Below, piece after piece: positions 35,173 through 43,915 of a DNA stretch of 64,000 nucleotides (within the stretch, counting starts at the first letter, position 1; each line of letters begins with the position of its first letter). The notes below the pieces were generated by a model that worked only from the letters and a program-made list of their open reading frames with translations, was not told where the DNA came from and made no database searches. The translations under genes were made by a program, and so were the position numbers. Location of the stretch: contig NZ_CACZTX010000001.1 of the NCBI RefSeq assembly GCF_902784195.1, positions 434,001 to 498,000 on the forward strand. The letters run 5' to 3'. The stretch comes from an uncultured Methanobrevibacter sp. GTDB lineage: Archaea > Methanobacteriota > Methanobacteria > Methanobacteriales > Methanobacteriaceae.

Positions 35173-35733
35173 CATAACACCACATTATATAAAAAATTCG
35201 ACCGCTAAAGTTTATTTTATTTTAAAAGGTTAAATCAATTAGTTTATTCTAAAAGGTTAAATTAAATTAAATTAATTTAAAATGTTAAATTAAATTAATT
35301 CATTCAATATGTTAAATTAAAATAAACGCATAAAAGATTAAGATTATATTAAAAAATAGATTAAAAAATATTTAAATCAAATAAAAATAAGAATTTATCT
35401 TTATTTTGATGAAATATTGAATAAAAATCTATAAAGTATAATCTTCTCTTATATTATAATTAATTGAATAAATATATATAATTTTTGAAATGATTCTAAA
35501 TTATACTAATAATCTATATTCGTTAAAAAAAATAGAAAAAATAGATATGAAATTTGATTTAATTTAATTGAATATATGATTAATTAAAATGATGTTTTAG
35601 ACTAAAACTATTAGAATTGTTTATCCAAAAATTTGTTAAAAAGAATAGAACTGAAAATTATTATGAATGTAATATGTTTATCCTACATGATGTGTTAAAA
35701 ATAGTAAAAAAATGTAAAAAATAAAAAAAAGTA
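35173..35733. other. Long AT-rich intergenic region (about 560 bp)
   Basis: It lies between metK and the DUF2193 gene. Near 35225-35330 a degenerate repeat of AAAAGGTTAAAT/AATGTTAAATTAAATT recurs four times, possibly a regulatory region for the DUF2193 gene. No ORF or tRNA seen. Confidence 0.4.
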
Positions 35734-35754
35734 GAAACTTCATTAAGAAGTCTC
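35734..35754 (-). terminator. Hairpin plus T-tract after metK
   Basis: ACTTC/GAAGT stem with ATTAA loop, extended past one mismatch by GA/TC, about 50 bases beyond the stop. On the minus strand several runs of T follow. Confidence 0.5.
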
Positions 35755-35805
35755 AAAAAGATTCAAGAAATAAATATTGAGAATAGATATAAGAAATAAT
35801 TTAAA

Positions 35806-36978
35806 TTATTCTACAATGTATTTCTTTAAGTCTTCAGCCTTATCGGTTTGCTCCCATGGAAGACCTTCAATACCAAAGTGACCGTATTTAGCGGTTTGCT
35901 TATACTTGGTAGATCTTAAGTTCAAGGTTTCAATGATTCCATCAGGAGTTAACTTAAAGTTTTCACGAACGATTTCATCAAAGGATTTGCTGGTTTTCAC
36001 TTCAGTTCCATAGGTATCCACCATAACGGAAGTCGGTTCAGCAACTCCAATTGCATAGGAAATTTGGATTTCACATTTTTCAGCAAGCCCACTTGCTACA
36101 ATGTTCTTTGCAATGTATCTTGCCATGTAACATGCGCTTCTGTCCACTTTAGTGCAGTCCTTACCTGAAAATGCTCCACCACCGTGTCTTGCATATCCTC
36201 CGTAGGTGTCTACAATAATCTTACGACCGGTTAATCCTGCATCACCATGAGGACCACCGATTTCAAAGACACCGGTTGGGTTGATGTGCTCTTTGGTGTT
36301 TTCGGTCATTAATTCCTGTGGAATGACTGCCTTAAATAACTTTTCACGGATATCTGCCTTAAGTTGCTCTTGATTATTGGACATTGTCTCATCATGTTGG
36401 GTTGAAAGAACAATTGCATCCAATGAAAGCACATTTCCGTCCTTATCATAGTTTACGGAAACTTGAGCTTTACCATCAGGCCTTAAATATGGAATTTCAC
36501 CAGTTTCCCTTAATTCTGTTAATTTATTTGTAAGCTTACGTGCCAAATCAATTGGGAATGGCATTAATGAATCAGTCTCATTAGTTGCATAACCGAACAT
36601 CATACCTTGATCTCCAGCACCGCTTTCTTCACCTTCACGGTCTACACCTTGCTTGATGTCTGGAGATTGAGCATGAAGCAAACTGACTACTTCACAGTTA
36701 TGACCATCAAATTTCAATTCAGGATTGTCATATCCGATTTCAATGATAGTGTCTCTAATGATTCTTTCAATATCTTCTCTAGTAATGTTAGCATCTGCTG
36801 TAACTTCACCGAATACCAGACAGAAATCAGTTGTTACACAAGTTTCACATGCAACGTGAGCATGAGGGTCCTGTTCCATGTATGCATCTAAAATTGCATC
36901 AGATATAATATCAGCAACTTTATCAGGATGTCCTTGAGTTACTGATTCGGATGTGAATGTTTTATATACTTCACTCAT
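35806..36978 (-). CDS. metK: S-adenosylmethionine synthetase, bacterial type
   Basis: 390 residues with the three-domain bacterial MetK plan: [20 protein letters not shown] at the N-terminus, [16 protein letters not shown] (about 117-132), and [27 protein letters not shown] (about 268-294), which bind ATP, methionine and metal ions. Makes the methyl donor for the cell. Most archaea use a very different archaeal-type MAT, so a bacterial-type enzyme points to horizontal acquisition; whether this genome also has the archaeal enzyme is not visible here. GGTGAAAAT precedes the ATG. Confidence 0.95.
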   Translation of the reverse strand: MSEVYKTFTSESVTQGHPDKVADIISDAILDAYMEQDPHAHVACETCVTTDFCLVFGEVTADANITREDIERIIRDTIIEIGYDNPELKFDGHNCEVVSLLHAQSPDIKQGVDREGEESGAGDQGMMFGYATNETDSLMPFPIDLARKLTNKLTELRETGEIPYLRPDGKAQVSVNYDKDGNVLSLDAIVLSTQHDETMSNNQEQLKADIREKLFKAVIPQELMTENTKEHINPTGVFEIGGPHGDAGLTGRKIIVDTYGGYARHGGGAFSGKDCTKVDRSACYMARYIAKNIVASGLAEKCEIQISYAIGVAEPTSVMVDTYGTEVKTSKSFDEIVRENFKLTPDGIIETLNLRSTKYKQTAKYGHFGIEGLPWEQTDKAEDLKKYIVE

Positions 36979-37172
36979 ATTTTCACCATATAATAATACG
37001 TATAAATTGTTTGTTCATAAAAAATTATTTATATAAAAATTATCTCAATTTTTAATCAAATTATATTCCAAAAAGAATTTAAAAATTTTTAAAGAATATG
37101 AAATATTGATTAATTATTATCTATTTATATTTCTCTATTTTCTTATATATATACTTGGTTTTTAAAAAAAAA

Positions 37173-38057
37173 TTATTTATATGCGTGGATAATTCCAATA
37201 TCTTCTATATCAAAAGTCCAAAGAGGAACAACATTTACTTTAAAACCTTGTTTTTCTAAAATATTTACAATATCCTCATGATTATCATTTCTTAACCCTG
37301 CATGATGTTCCATTATGATTTCTTCAAAACCACTTAGATCTGTGTTTCTGATGATATCAAATTCGCATCCTTCACAATCCATTTTTAATAGTGTAGGTTT
37401 AATATTGAATTTGCTTAAAATATCCTCCAAGGTAATGACTTCAATTTCATAAGAATCTTCAGAATCAATATACTCTGAAGTAGAATCCATTTTATCTATG
37501 GAAATTGTTCCTTTTTTATAGGAAACGGCATAGTTGAATAAATTGGTTTTATCCTTAAGATGTGGATTTAATCCAACATTCTTTAAAGATAATTCATATA
37601 ATTCTCTTACGGGTTCAAAACCATATACAGTTAAACCTTTGCTTGCAAAATCCAAAGCAGTATCCCCTACATTGGATCCAATATCAAGGATTATCTTGCC
37701 CTTTTCCATATTTTTAAACTCATAAGGATATTCACAGAATTCCTCTGCAAAAATTCCGCATTCTTCACGAACAACCTTAAATTTCTCCAGTTCCACTATT
37801 TCTCCTTGAGATGCTTGATTGAAGAAATCCTTACATTTTTGTTTATCAGAATCCTTTAAATAAGGCAACACCAATAACAGTGAATGGCATAGGTCCCTTT
37901 GACTTGAATCAAATTTAAATGAGCCAATTTTCTTTGATTTGACAATTACATTATCCTTAACCCCTATATAATATAAAAATGAGGAAATGGGATTATAAAG
38001 CTCTTTTAATAATTTAATTGCTTGTTTAAATTCATAATAAGCTTGACTTCTTTTCAT
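37173..38057 (-). CDS. FkbM-family methyltransferase
   Basis: 294 residues. After an 110-residue helical N-terminal part comes a class I SAM fold: GKIILDIGSNVGDTALDFASKGLTVYGFEPV, VITLEDILSK and PTLLKMDCEGCEFDIIRNTD, the last being an FkbM hallmark. These enzymes O-methylate sugars or lipids, often in surface polysaccharide clusters. GAGGTTAATA precedes the ATG. It is the last gene of the minus-strand glycan cluster (GT39, polyprenol-phosphate GT2, GtrA, FkbM). Confidence 0.87.
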   Translation of the reverse strand: MKRSQAYYEFKQAIKLLKELYNPISSFLYYIGVKDNVIVKSKKIGSFKFDSSQRDLCHSLLLVLPYLKDSDKQKCKDFFNQASQGEIVELEKFKVVREECGIFAEEFCEYPYEFKNMEKGKIILDIGSNVGDTALDFASKGLTVYGFEPVRELYELSLKNVGLNPHLKDKTNLFNYAVSYKKGTISIDKMDSTSEYIDSEDSYEIEVITLEDILSKFNIKPTLLKMDCEGCEFDIIRNTDLSGFEEIIMEHHAGLRNDNHEDIVNILEKQGFKVNVVPLWTFDIEDIGIIHAYK

Positions 38058-38077
38058 TATTAACCTCTAAAACAATT

Positions 38078-38461
38078 CTAAACTTTTTTAAAGATAATGA
38101 CTTTACTAAACAAATAATTTAATGTGATGATTACAACTGCAGTAACTAATTTTGAGAATGTGTTTTCTAAACTTAAAACATCAATAAATACTATCATCAG
38201 TAATGTATCTATAACTCCTGTAAAGAGTCTTGCAGAATAAAACATTGATATTTCTTTGATTATATTTTTATTTTCACTTTCAAATACCCATGTCCTATTA
38301 GTGAAATATGCGAAAAATACAGATAGTATCCAAGCAAAAATATTTGAAAATACATAATAAACATGAAAAACATCTGTTAATATCAAATAAGTTCCTATGT
38401 TTATTATTGATGTTAATATTCCAAAAATTATATAAGTTAGTAATTCTTTTTTAAGATTCAT
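38078..38461 (-). CDS. GtrA-family membrane protein
   Basis: About 127 residues with four membrane helices: LLTYIIFGILTSIINIGTYL, VFSNIFAWILSVFFAYFTNR, a third near ARLFTGVIDTLLMIVFI and a fourth ending VIIFKK. The FAYFTNRTWVF segment is typical of GtrA, thought to flip undecaprenyl/dolichyl-phosphate-linked sugars. Longer readings to 38515 run into a duplicated sequence; GGAAATGTAGATATT precedes ATG 38461. It follows a GtrB/DPMS-like transferase, its usual partner. Confidence 0.85.
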   Translation of the reverse strand: MNLKKELLTYIIFGILTSIINIGTYLILTDVFHVYYVFSNIFAWILSVFFAYFTNRTWVFESENKNIIKEISMFYSARLFTGVIDTLLMIVFIDVLSLENTFSKLVTAVVIITLNYLFSKVIIFKKV

Positions 38462-38491
38462 AATATCTACATTTCCAATGCATATCCATAA

Positions 38492-38568
38492 TTGATTAAA
38501 TAATAACATAATCAATTACTCATCATCAACTTGATTAAATAATAACATAATCAATTACTCATCATCAA
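38492..38568. repeat. 39-bp tandem duplication at the end of a glycosyltransferase gene
   Basis: Identical 38-base units at 38492-38529 and 38531-38568. Each contains, on the minus strand, the last codons (Asp-Asp-Glu) and TAA stop of the GT2 gene plus 24 downstream bases. Confidence 0.93.
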
Positions 38569-39487
38569 TATTTGTTTCCTTTATAATAAAAATAGGCCTA
38601 TTTTTAGTTTCAATATATGTTTTTTCTAAATATTTGCCTAAAATACCTATGGAAAATAACTGAATTCCACCAATAAGCAATATGATACAAATAGTTGAAG
38701 GCCATCCAGGTACAGGGTTATTGTATAATATATTTTTTATAATAATAAAGAGAATCAATATAAAAGACATTAGGGAAAACAAAACTCCGAAAAATGTTGA
38801 AATTGATAATGGGATTGTGGAAAAACTTACTATTGCATCTATGGAATATCTGAATAATCCCCAAAATGACCAACTAGTTTCACCAACTGCCCTTTCAACA
38901 TTTTCATATTCAATCCATTTAGTCTTAAATCCAACCCATTCAAATAATCCTTTTGAAAAACGATTATATTCATCTAATTCTAAAATTGAATCTACTACAG
39001 GCCTAGTCATTAACCTATAATCCCTAGCACCATCCACTAAATTTATTTCAGACAATGCATTAATTAATTTATAAAAAGATCTTGCAAAAAGAGAACGTAT
39101 AACAGGTTCCCCTTTTCTAGAGACTCTTCTTGTTGCTACGATATCATAATCTTCAGTTTTAATAATTTTTAACATTTCTGGAAGTAAATTAGGAGGATCC
39201 TGTAAATCCACATCAATTACTACCACATAATCTCCTTTTGATTTTTTTAAACCGGCATATAAGGCAGATTCTTTACCAAAATTTCTTGAAAATGAAATAT
39301 ATTTTATTGATTTAAGTTTATTAGATAAATCTTTTATATTGGCTAAAGTATTATCCCTTGAACCATCATTGATAAAAATTATTTCCCAATCCATGTCTAA
39401 TCCATTCAATACTTTATAAATCTCATCAAAGAATATGATGACAGATTTTTCTTCATTAAAACATGGCACAACTACACTTAACAACAT
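38555..39487 (-). CDS. Polyprenol-phosphate glycosyltransferase (GT2, DPMS/GtrB type)
   Basis: About 310 residues. GT2 domain: LLSVVVPCFNEEKSVIIFFDEI, IIFINDGSRDNTL, ISFSRNFGKESALYAGLK and VVVIDVDLQDPPNLLPEM, then two C-terminal membrane helices (TIPLSISTFFGVLFSLMSFI and ICIILLIGGIQLFSIGILG). This plan transfers a sugar from a nucleotide donor to a polyprenyl phosphate at the inner membrane face. The start at 39487 follows GGAATTTTA; 39508 is less likely. It pairs with GtrA downstream and a GT39-like enzyme upstream, a complete lipid-linked-sugar route. Confidence 0.9.
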   Translation of the reverse strand: MLLSVVVPCFNEEKSVIIFFDEIYKVLNGLDMDWEIIFINDGSRDNTLANIKDLSNKLKSIKYISFSRNFGKESALYAGLKKSKGDYVVVIDVDLQDPPNLLPEMLKIIKTEDYDIVATRRVSRKGEPVIRSLFARSFYKLINALSEINLVDGARDYRLMTRPVVDSILELDEYNRFSKGLFEWVGFKTKWIEYENVERAVGETSWSFWGLFRYSIDAIVSFSTIPLSISTFFGVLFSLMSFILILFIIIKNILYNNPVPGWPSTICIILLIGGIQLFSIGILGKYLEKTYIETKNRPIFIIKETNIDDE

Positions 39488-39551
39488 TAAAATTCCTACC
39501 CAAAACAATTCTTAATTCTTTACAAAATATATTTCTAACCAGAACCATAGC

Positions 39552-41027
39552 TCATATATCCAACTCATAAAAATTATTTAACCCAATATAATATATATTA
39601 TTTTTAGGAATATCACATTTAAGGTTTGAACGTTTTTTATGTAAAATTATATAAATCTTCTTATCTTTATTTTCTTCAACCACTTGATTAATATCTTTTA
39701 ACTTATGAATATCCATCACATCTTTCATATCCTCAAAAGAAACACCATTGACAGAATCTGCATTTATATATATTTTTGCATGATTTAAATTAGGTCCAAA
39801 TTGCATAATTTCAATTTCATCTACAATTATAACAGAATCATTATTGTTTATTCCATCAATAAATTTACAGTTATTACTACCAATTTCAGATAGATTTTGA
39901 GCTTCTTCAAATGAATAGAATAAAGAACAGCTACCCATTATTAATACCAAAGTTAAAAGAATCGCAAATAATCTCTTTTCTTCAATTTTACTAATAAATA
40001 TTGAAATTGAAAACCAGAATACTGCAATTACAGGAATCAAATACCTATGTAAAAGAACCGGCTTATATGTTAAAGATAATATGATAAGAGCTAAAACTGT
40101 CCCAAATGAAGCGAAAATTCCGAATACTATGTAAATATTGTCCTTTTCATTTAGATTCTTATAATAATATATTATGCTTCCCACTAAAACAAAAAGTATT
40201 ATGATTGAAAAAATCTTTAATGTATCATCACAAGTTATAGGAATCATGAAATAAGATAATGAATCCATAATAGTTATAAATGTAACTGGTTCAACCCAAA
40301 ATGATTGATGGACTCTGGATATTTGATTTAATAAAATCAAACCCCAGGGTATATAAGAAATGAAAATTACGATTACTGAAATGACCCATTTCTTTAATTC
40401 AGAAAACCTATCATAATCTATGTCTTTATTTAAAAGAATGTATACAAACAAAATCAAATAAATAATTACAGAGGATAAAGCTGCAAAATAATGGGTATAA
40501 GCACAGCATATAGTTAAAGCAGTGAAGATTATCCATGATTTCATATCTGATTTAGTAATAACATCCTTTAAATATACAAAGGATATTAATAAAAAGAACA
40601 AAGCCCAACTATACATTCTTATGAATAAGTACTTATAAAAAAATTCAGGCATAGCAACTACGGTAAATGACATTAGCCCAGCAGTTAACCAACCATATTC
40701 TTTTTTTATTTTTGTAAGACTTATTATCAATATCAAAATATATGGAATAACACTCATCATTTTCATAACAAAAATAGTGTTAAAATTTATATTTAATAAA
40801 GTTAATATTTTTGTTACAATTTTAAGGATAATGTAATATAATGGAGGATGAACATCATAAGAAGTTATTGTAATCGCATTATTGATTGAATATTTTATTA
40901 AACTTAATGTGAAGAATTCATCAATATGAAAAAGGGAATTTGCTAAAGGTGAAAAAATCATGAATATACATATGAAACAACTTATAATAAACAAAATTTT
41001 TCCAATGGCCTCCTTTGTTTCAAACAT
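39552..41027 (-). CDS. GT-C membrane glycosyltransferase (GT39/ArnT-like)
   Basis: 491 residues, about ten membrane helices. The first outer loop has HIDEFFTLSLIKYS with the acidic pair typical of GT-C enzymes, and a second loop has SYDVHPPLYYIILK, the His-Pro-Pro motif of the PMT/ArnT group. The last 110 residues form a soluble extracellular domain (NNDSVIIVDEIEIMQFGP). Such enzymes move sugars from polyprenyl phosphates onto proteins or glycans outside the cell, fitting the adjacent polyprenol-phosphate transferase. GGAGGGTTTGA precedes the ATG, 25 bases after the upp stop. Confidence 0.85.
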   Translation of the reverse strand: MFETKEAIGKILFIISCFICIFMIFSPLANSLFHIDEFFTLSLIKYSINNAITITSYDVHPPLYYIILKIVTKILTLLNINFNTIFVMKMMSVIPYILILIISLTKIKKEYGWLTAGLMSFTVVAMPEFFYKYLFIRMYSWALFFLLISFVYLKDVITKSDMKSWIIFTALTICCAYTHYFAALSSVIIYLILFVYILLNKDIDYDRFSELKKWVISVIVIFISYIPWGLILLNQISRVHQSFWVEPVTFITIMDSLSYFMIPITCDDTLKIFSIIILFVLVGSIIYYYKNLNEKDNIYIVFGIFASFGTVLALIILSLTYKPVLLHRYLIPVIAVFWFSISIFISKIEEKRLFAILLTLVLIMGSCSLFYSFEEAQNLSEIGSNNCKFIDGINNNDSVIIVDEIEIMQFGPNLNHAKIYINADSVNGVSFEDMKDVMDIHKLKDINQVVEENKDKKIYIILHKKRSNLKCDIPKNNIYYIGLNNFYELDI

Positions 41028-41051
41028 TCAAACCCTCCATTAATAATAAAA

Positions 41052-41678
41052 TTATTTAGTACCGTAGATTCTATCTCCAGCATCTCCAAGACCTGGAACG
41101 ATATATTTATTTTCATTTAATCCCTTATCCACCACTGCACAATAGATTTGAACGTCAGGATGGTTTGTTTCAATGACTTTAATTCCTTCAGGAGCTGCAA
41201 CAATGCATAAAAACTTAATTGCCTTTACACCATCTTCCTTAAGCCTATCTATAGTAGCGGATACACTTCCACCAGTTGCAAGCATAGGATCGATAATCAT
41301 AGCTATCCTATCACCAATTCCATCAGGCATCTTGTAGTAGTATTCAACAGGTTCAAAGGTTTCCTCGTTACGATAGAGACCAATATGACCTACTTTAGCG
41401 TTAGGAATTACATTTATGATTCCTTCCACCATACCCATACCTGCCCTTAAAATAGGCACAACAGCATAATTATCCTCATTTAACTTACCGGTTTTCATTT
41501 TTGCAAGAGGAGTTTCAATTTCAGTTTCTTCAAGCTTTGCATCTTTAGTTGCCTCATAACACAAAAGAGTGGAAATTTCTGTTACAAGCTCTCTAAACTC
41601 TTTTGTACCAGTATTTACATCTCTTAAAATACCTAATTTATGTGTTATTAATGGATGATTCAAAACAATTTCATTCAT
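41052..41678 (-). CDS. upp: Uracil phosphoribosyltransferase
   Basis: 208 residues, standard length. [13 protein letters not shown] near the start, [30 protein letters not shown] (the PRPP-binding loop, about residues 127-143) and [22 protein letters not shown] at the C-terminus are all family hallmarks. It converts uracil and PRPP to UMP. GGAGACATAAT precedes the ATG. It is surrounded by glycan genes, while its usual partner, a uracil permease, lies 7.6 kb away at 49255-50565. Confidence 0.96.
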   Translation of the reverse strand: MNEIVLNHPLITHKLGILRDVNTGTKEFRELVTEISTLLCYEATKDAKLEETEIETPLAKMKTGKLNEDNYAVVPILRAGMGMVEGIINVIPNAKVGHIGLYRNEETFEPVEYYYKMPDGIGDRIAMIIDPMLATGGSVSATIDRLKEDGVKAIKFLCIVAAPEGIKVIETNHPDVQIYCAVVDKGLNENKYIVPGLGDAGDRIYGTK

Positions 41679-41767
41679 ATTATGTCTCCAAGGATTATTG
41701 TTAATATATTTGGAATAAATATGTTAAATAGGTTATTATTTGAAAAATATCATTAAAAAAAATTCAA

Positions 41768-42763
41768 TCATATCCAAGTTACATATCTGTATTTTTCTGT
41801 ACAAATTACATATTGTCTTTTTAGACCTGTGCATGAATATTCATAAAATTCTATACCCTCTCTAGAAAGCAATTCTTTTACTATAGACATAGTGTTTTGT
41901 TCACCTTGCCTATTAAAATCATCAATAATTATTATAAAATCTTCAGCAAGGTTTTTTGGAATTAGCTCCAAAACATTAGACCTGGAATAATCTAACTCTT
42001 TACTTACACCATTCTCGACAACAAAACCTTGAGGCCCATCAATTATAACTAAATCAAATTTGTCATCGGCAACAATGTCCAAAACCCCTTTAAATCTAGT
42101 ATTTAAAGTACCATCTATTGTAACATTTTCTAAATCCATATGGCAAATATGTATATTCTCAGAAATGACCAATTGTTCAGCGAAATTTTCTATCCAAATT
42201 TCATCCCCTTCCAGAACAGTTAATTTACAATCATTAAAATAATTTGCAAATTGTGAAGTTAATTTAGTTGTTTGACCCATTCCTAATTCCAAAATATTCT
42301 TAGGTTCAGCATCATTTAATATTCTATAAAGAGAGTACATAAATGAATAATTGGCTGCAGAATTGACTAATGAAAAATCCTTTTTAATTAACCATTCTGA
42401 CTCCTTTATAGTATCATTAAACACGAATGCATATTTTAGTTCATTATTGATTTGCCTATAAAATTTATCATTTTTTGCAGTAATCCTCTTATAATCATTA
42501 AATCTATTAAAACTATCTGAAAGAATAGTGTTAATTTTATTACTTACACTATCTAAAAATTCTATTTCATGATCATTTTTATCATTTAATAATTTAATTT
42601 CCTCTTTTAAAAGGGAAATATTTTTATCTTTATTTTCTAAATCTTTTTTTAATTGATTTATAATTTCTTTTAATTCTTTATTCTCTAATGATAAAGATTC
42701 GGTAGTTTCCTTATAATAATTATAACTATTGCTCTTATTTAATAAGTTCTCTTTAAATGACAT
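41768..42763 (-). CDS. Tagged coiled-coil protein with class I methyltransferase-like domain
   Basis: 331 residues. N-terminal tag LLNKSNSYNYYKETTESLS, a coiled coil to about residue 95, then NNELKYAFVFNDTIKESEWL and a Rossmann-like domain with ILELGMGQTTKLTSQFANYF, LTVLEGDEIWIENF, DLVIIDGPQGFVV and IIIDDFNRQGEQNTM. The C-terminal 230 residues are closely similar to the protein at 13896-14885 while the coiled coils differ. Probably a sugar or glycan methyltransferase; substrate unknown. GAGTGGAAAA precedes the ATG. It follows a CgeB-like glycosyltransferase by 18 bases in the same transcript. Confidence 0.72.
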   Translation of the reverse strand: MSFKENLLNKSNSYNYYKETTESLSLENKELKEIINQLKKDLENKDKNISLLKEEIKLLNDKNDHEIEFLDSVSNKINTILSDSFNRFNDYKRITAKNDKFYRQINNELKYAFVFNDTIKESEWLIKKDFSLVNSAANYSFMYSLYRILNDAEPKNILELGMGQTTKLTSQFANYFNDCKLTVLEGDEIWIENFAEQLVISENIHICHMDLENVTIDGTLNTRFKGVLDIVADDKFDLVIIDGPQGFVVENGVSKELDYSRSNVLELIPKNLAEDFIIIIDDFNRQGEQNTMSIVKELLSREGIEFYEYSCTGLKRQYVICTEKYRYVTWI

Positions 42764-42781
42764 TTTTCCACTCTAAAATAA

Positions 42782-43906
42782 TTATTCTAATGAAAGGTCC
42801 TTTAGACATTTTAAAATGGTATCCACACGATTATCAAATGTATGATTATTTAAAACTATTTCCTGACCTTTCTTAGATAGTTTTTCTCTTTCTTCATCAT
42901 TAGCCAAGAAATATTCCAATTTATTATTCAAATCATCAATTGAGTCATAAGTGATTATATTACCTTCAAATAAAGAAATAGCAGAGGGAATTTGATCTGA
43001 AATAATAAATGTTCCACAAGCTAAAGCATCAAATAACCTATTTGATGGGAAATCTTTAATTTTCATATCTTCCCAATGGTCATTCAACAATATTTTACAA
43101 GATGAATAATTTTTATGCAAATCTTTATTAGGTATGAATTTCCCTTTAATATTTTCCTTATCAATAAATTTTTCCCAACCCATACCATAAACAGAAACAT
43201 TATGATCAGTTTCCATAACATCTCTTACAATCTCTCTGAAAACACCTCGTGTTACTCCTACAAAAAGAATTTCATCTTCAAGTTCATCACATTCTTCATG
43301 GTAGAATACACTTGGATCAGTACATTGAAAAAGAGGTAGAACGGGAGTATTAATTTTATTATTTATAATTTTTGCATATTTTTCAGAGGCTATGAAGGAT
43401 ATATCATATTTATCATATTCTTCTAAACTAACCATATCAGGGTGAGAAATATTCCATAGGATATTAATTTTATCATAACTAGGTCTGAAATCTACTAATC
43501 CTCTTAAGACTATATTAATATCAACTTTATCATCTATTGAATACCAATCTTCCCTTTCATGCAAAAGTACATAAAAACCTTTTTTTTCAAAAGCTTTTTT
43601 CAACGCAACTGCAAAGAAATAATCTCCCCAATGATTTGAACCTTTAGGAGATGGACATTTTATTGCAATAGTTAAATTGTCATATTCCTCATTTCTTAAC
43701 TTTTCAATTATTTTAGGTTTAGTGAATTTTCCTAATTTTTTCCCAGTAATTGCTAAATTAGCATTACTGATTTTTAAATCAGCACTAAGTTTTCTATTTT
43801 TTTTCTTAAGCGCATTATTCTGTTTTTTAAATTTTAAGTAGTTTTTTTTATAATATTTAAATTGACCACTTTTTGATAATATCTTTGAAAAAAATTTATC
43901 CTTAAT
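42782..43906 (-). CDS. CgeB/YkvP-like glycosyltransferase with apparent ATT start
   Basis: The GT-B-like catalytic half runs from about residue 80: LTIAIKCPSPKGSNHWGDYF, INILWNISHPDMVSLEEYDKY, ILFVGVTRGVFREIV and FPSNRLFDALACGTFIISDQ, typical of Glyco_trans_1_2/CgeB proteins. The first conventional start is TTG at 43603, but coding clearly continues upstream to 43906: the added part has the tag ILSKSGQFKYYKKNY and a coiled coil shared with neighbours. No ATG, GTG or TTG occurs there; GGGTGA (43911-43916) stands four bases before ATT (43904-43906), the probable start. It begins right after the TAG of the upstream GT4 gene, in the same frame. Confidence 0.8.
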   Translation of the reverse strand: MKDKFFSKILSKSGQFKYYKKNYLKFKKQNNALKKKNRKLSADLKISNANLAITGKKLGKFTKPKIIEKLRNEEYDNLTIAIKCPSPKGSNHWGDYFFAVALKKAFEKKGFYVLLHEREDWYSIDDKVDINIVLRGLVDFRPSYDKINILWNISHPDMVSLEEYDKYDISFIASEKYAKIINNKINTPVLPLFQCTDPSVFYHEECDELEDEILFVGVTRGVFREIVRDVMETDHNVSVYGMGWEKFIDKENIKGKFIPNKDLHKNYSSCKILLNDHWEDMKIKDFPSNRLFDALACGTFIISDQIPSAISLFEGNIITYDSIDDLNNKLEYFLANDEEREKLSKKGQEIVLNNHTFDNRVDTILKCLKDLSLE

Positions 43907-43915
43907 AAAATCACC

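Noticed and set aside
35225-35330. Repeated GGTTAAAT/TGTTAAAT motifs considered as an operator array or replication origin
   Set aside because: The repeats are degenerate and lie in uniformly AT-rich DNA with no origin-binding motif or cdc6 gene nearby.
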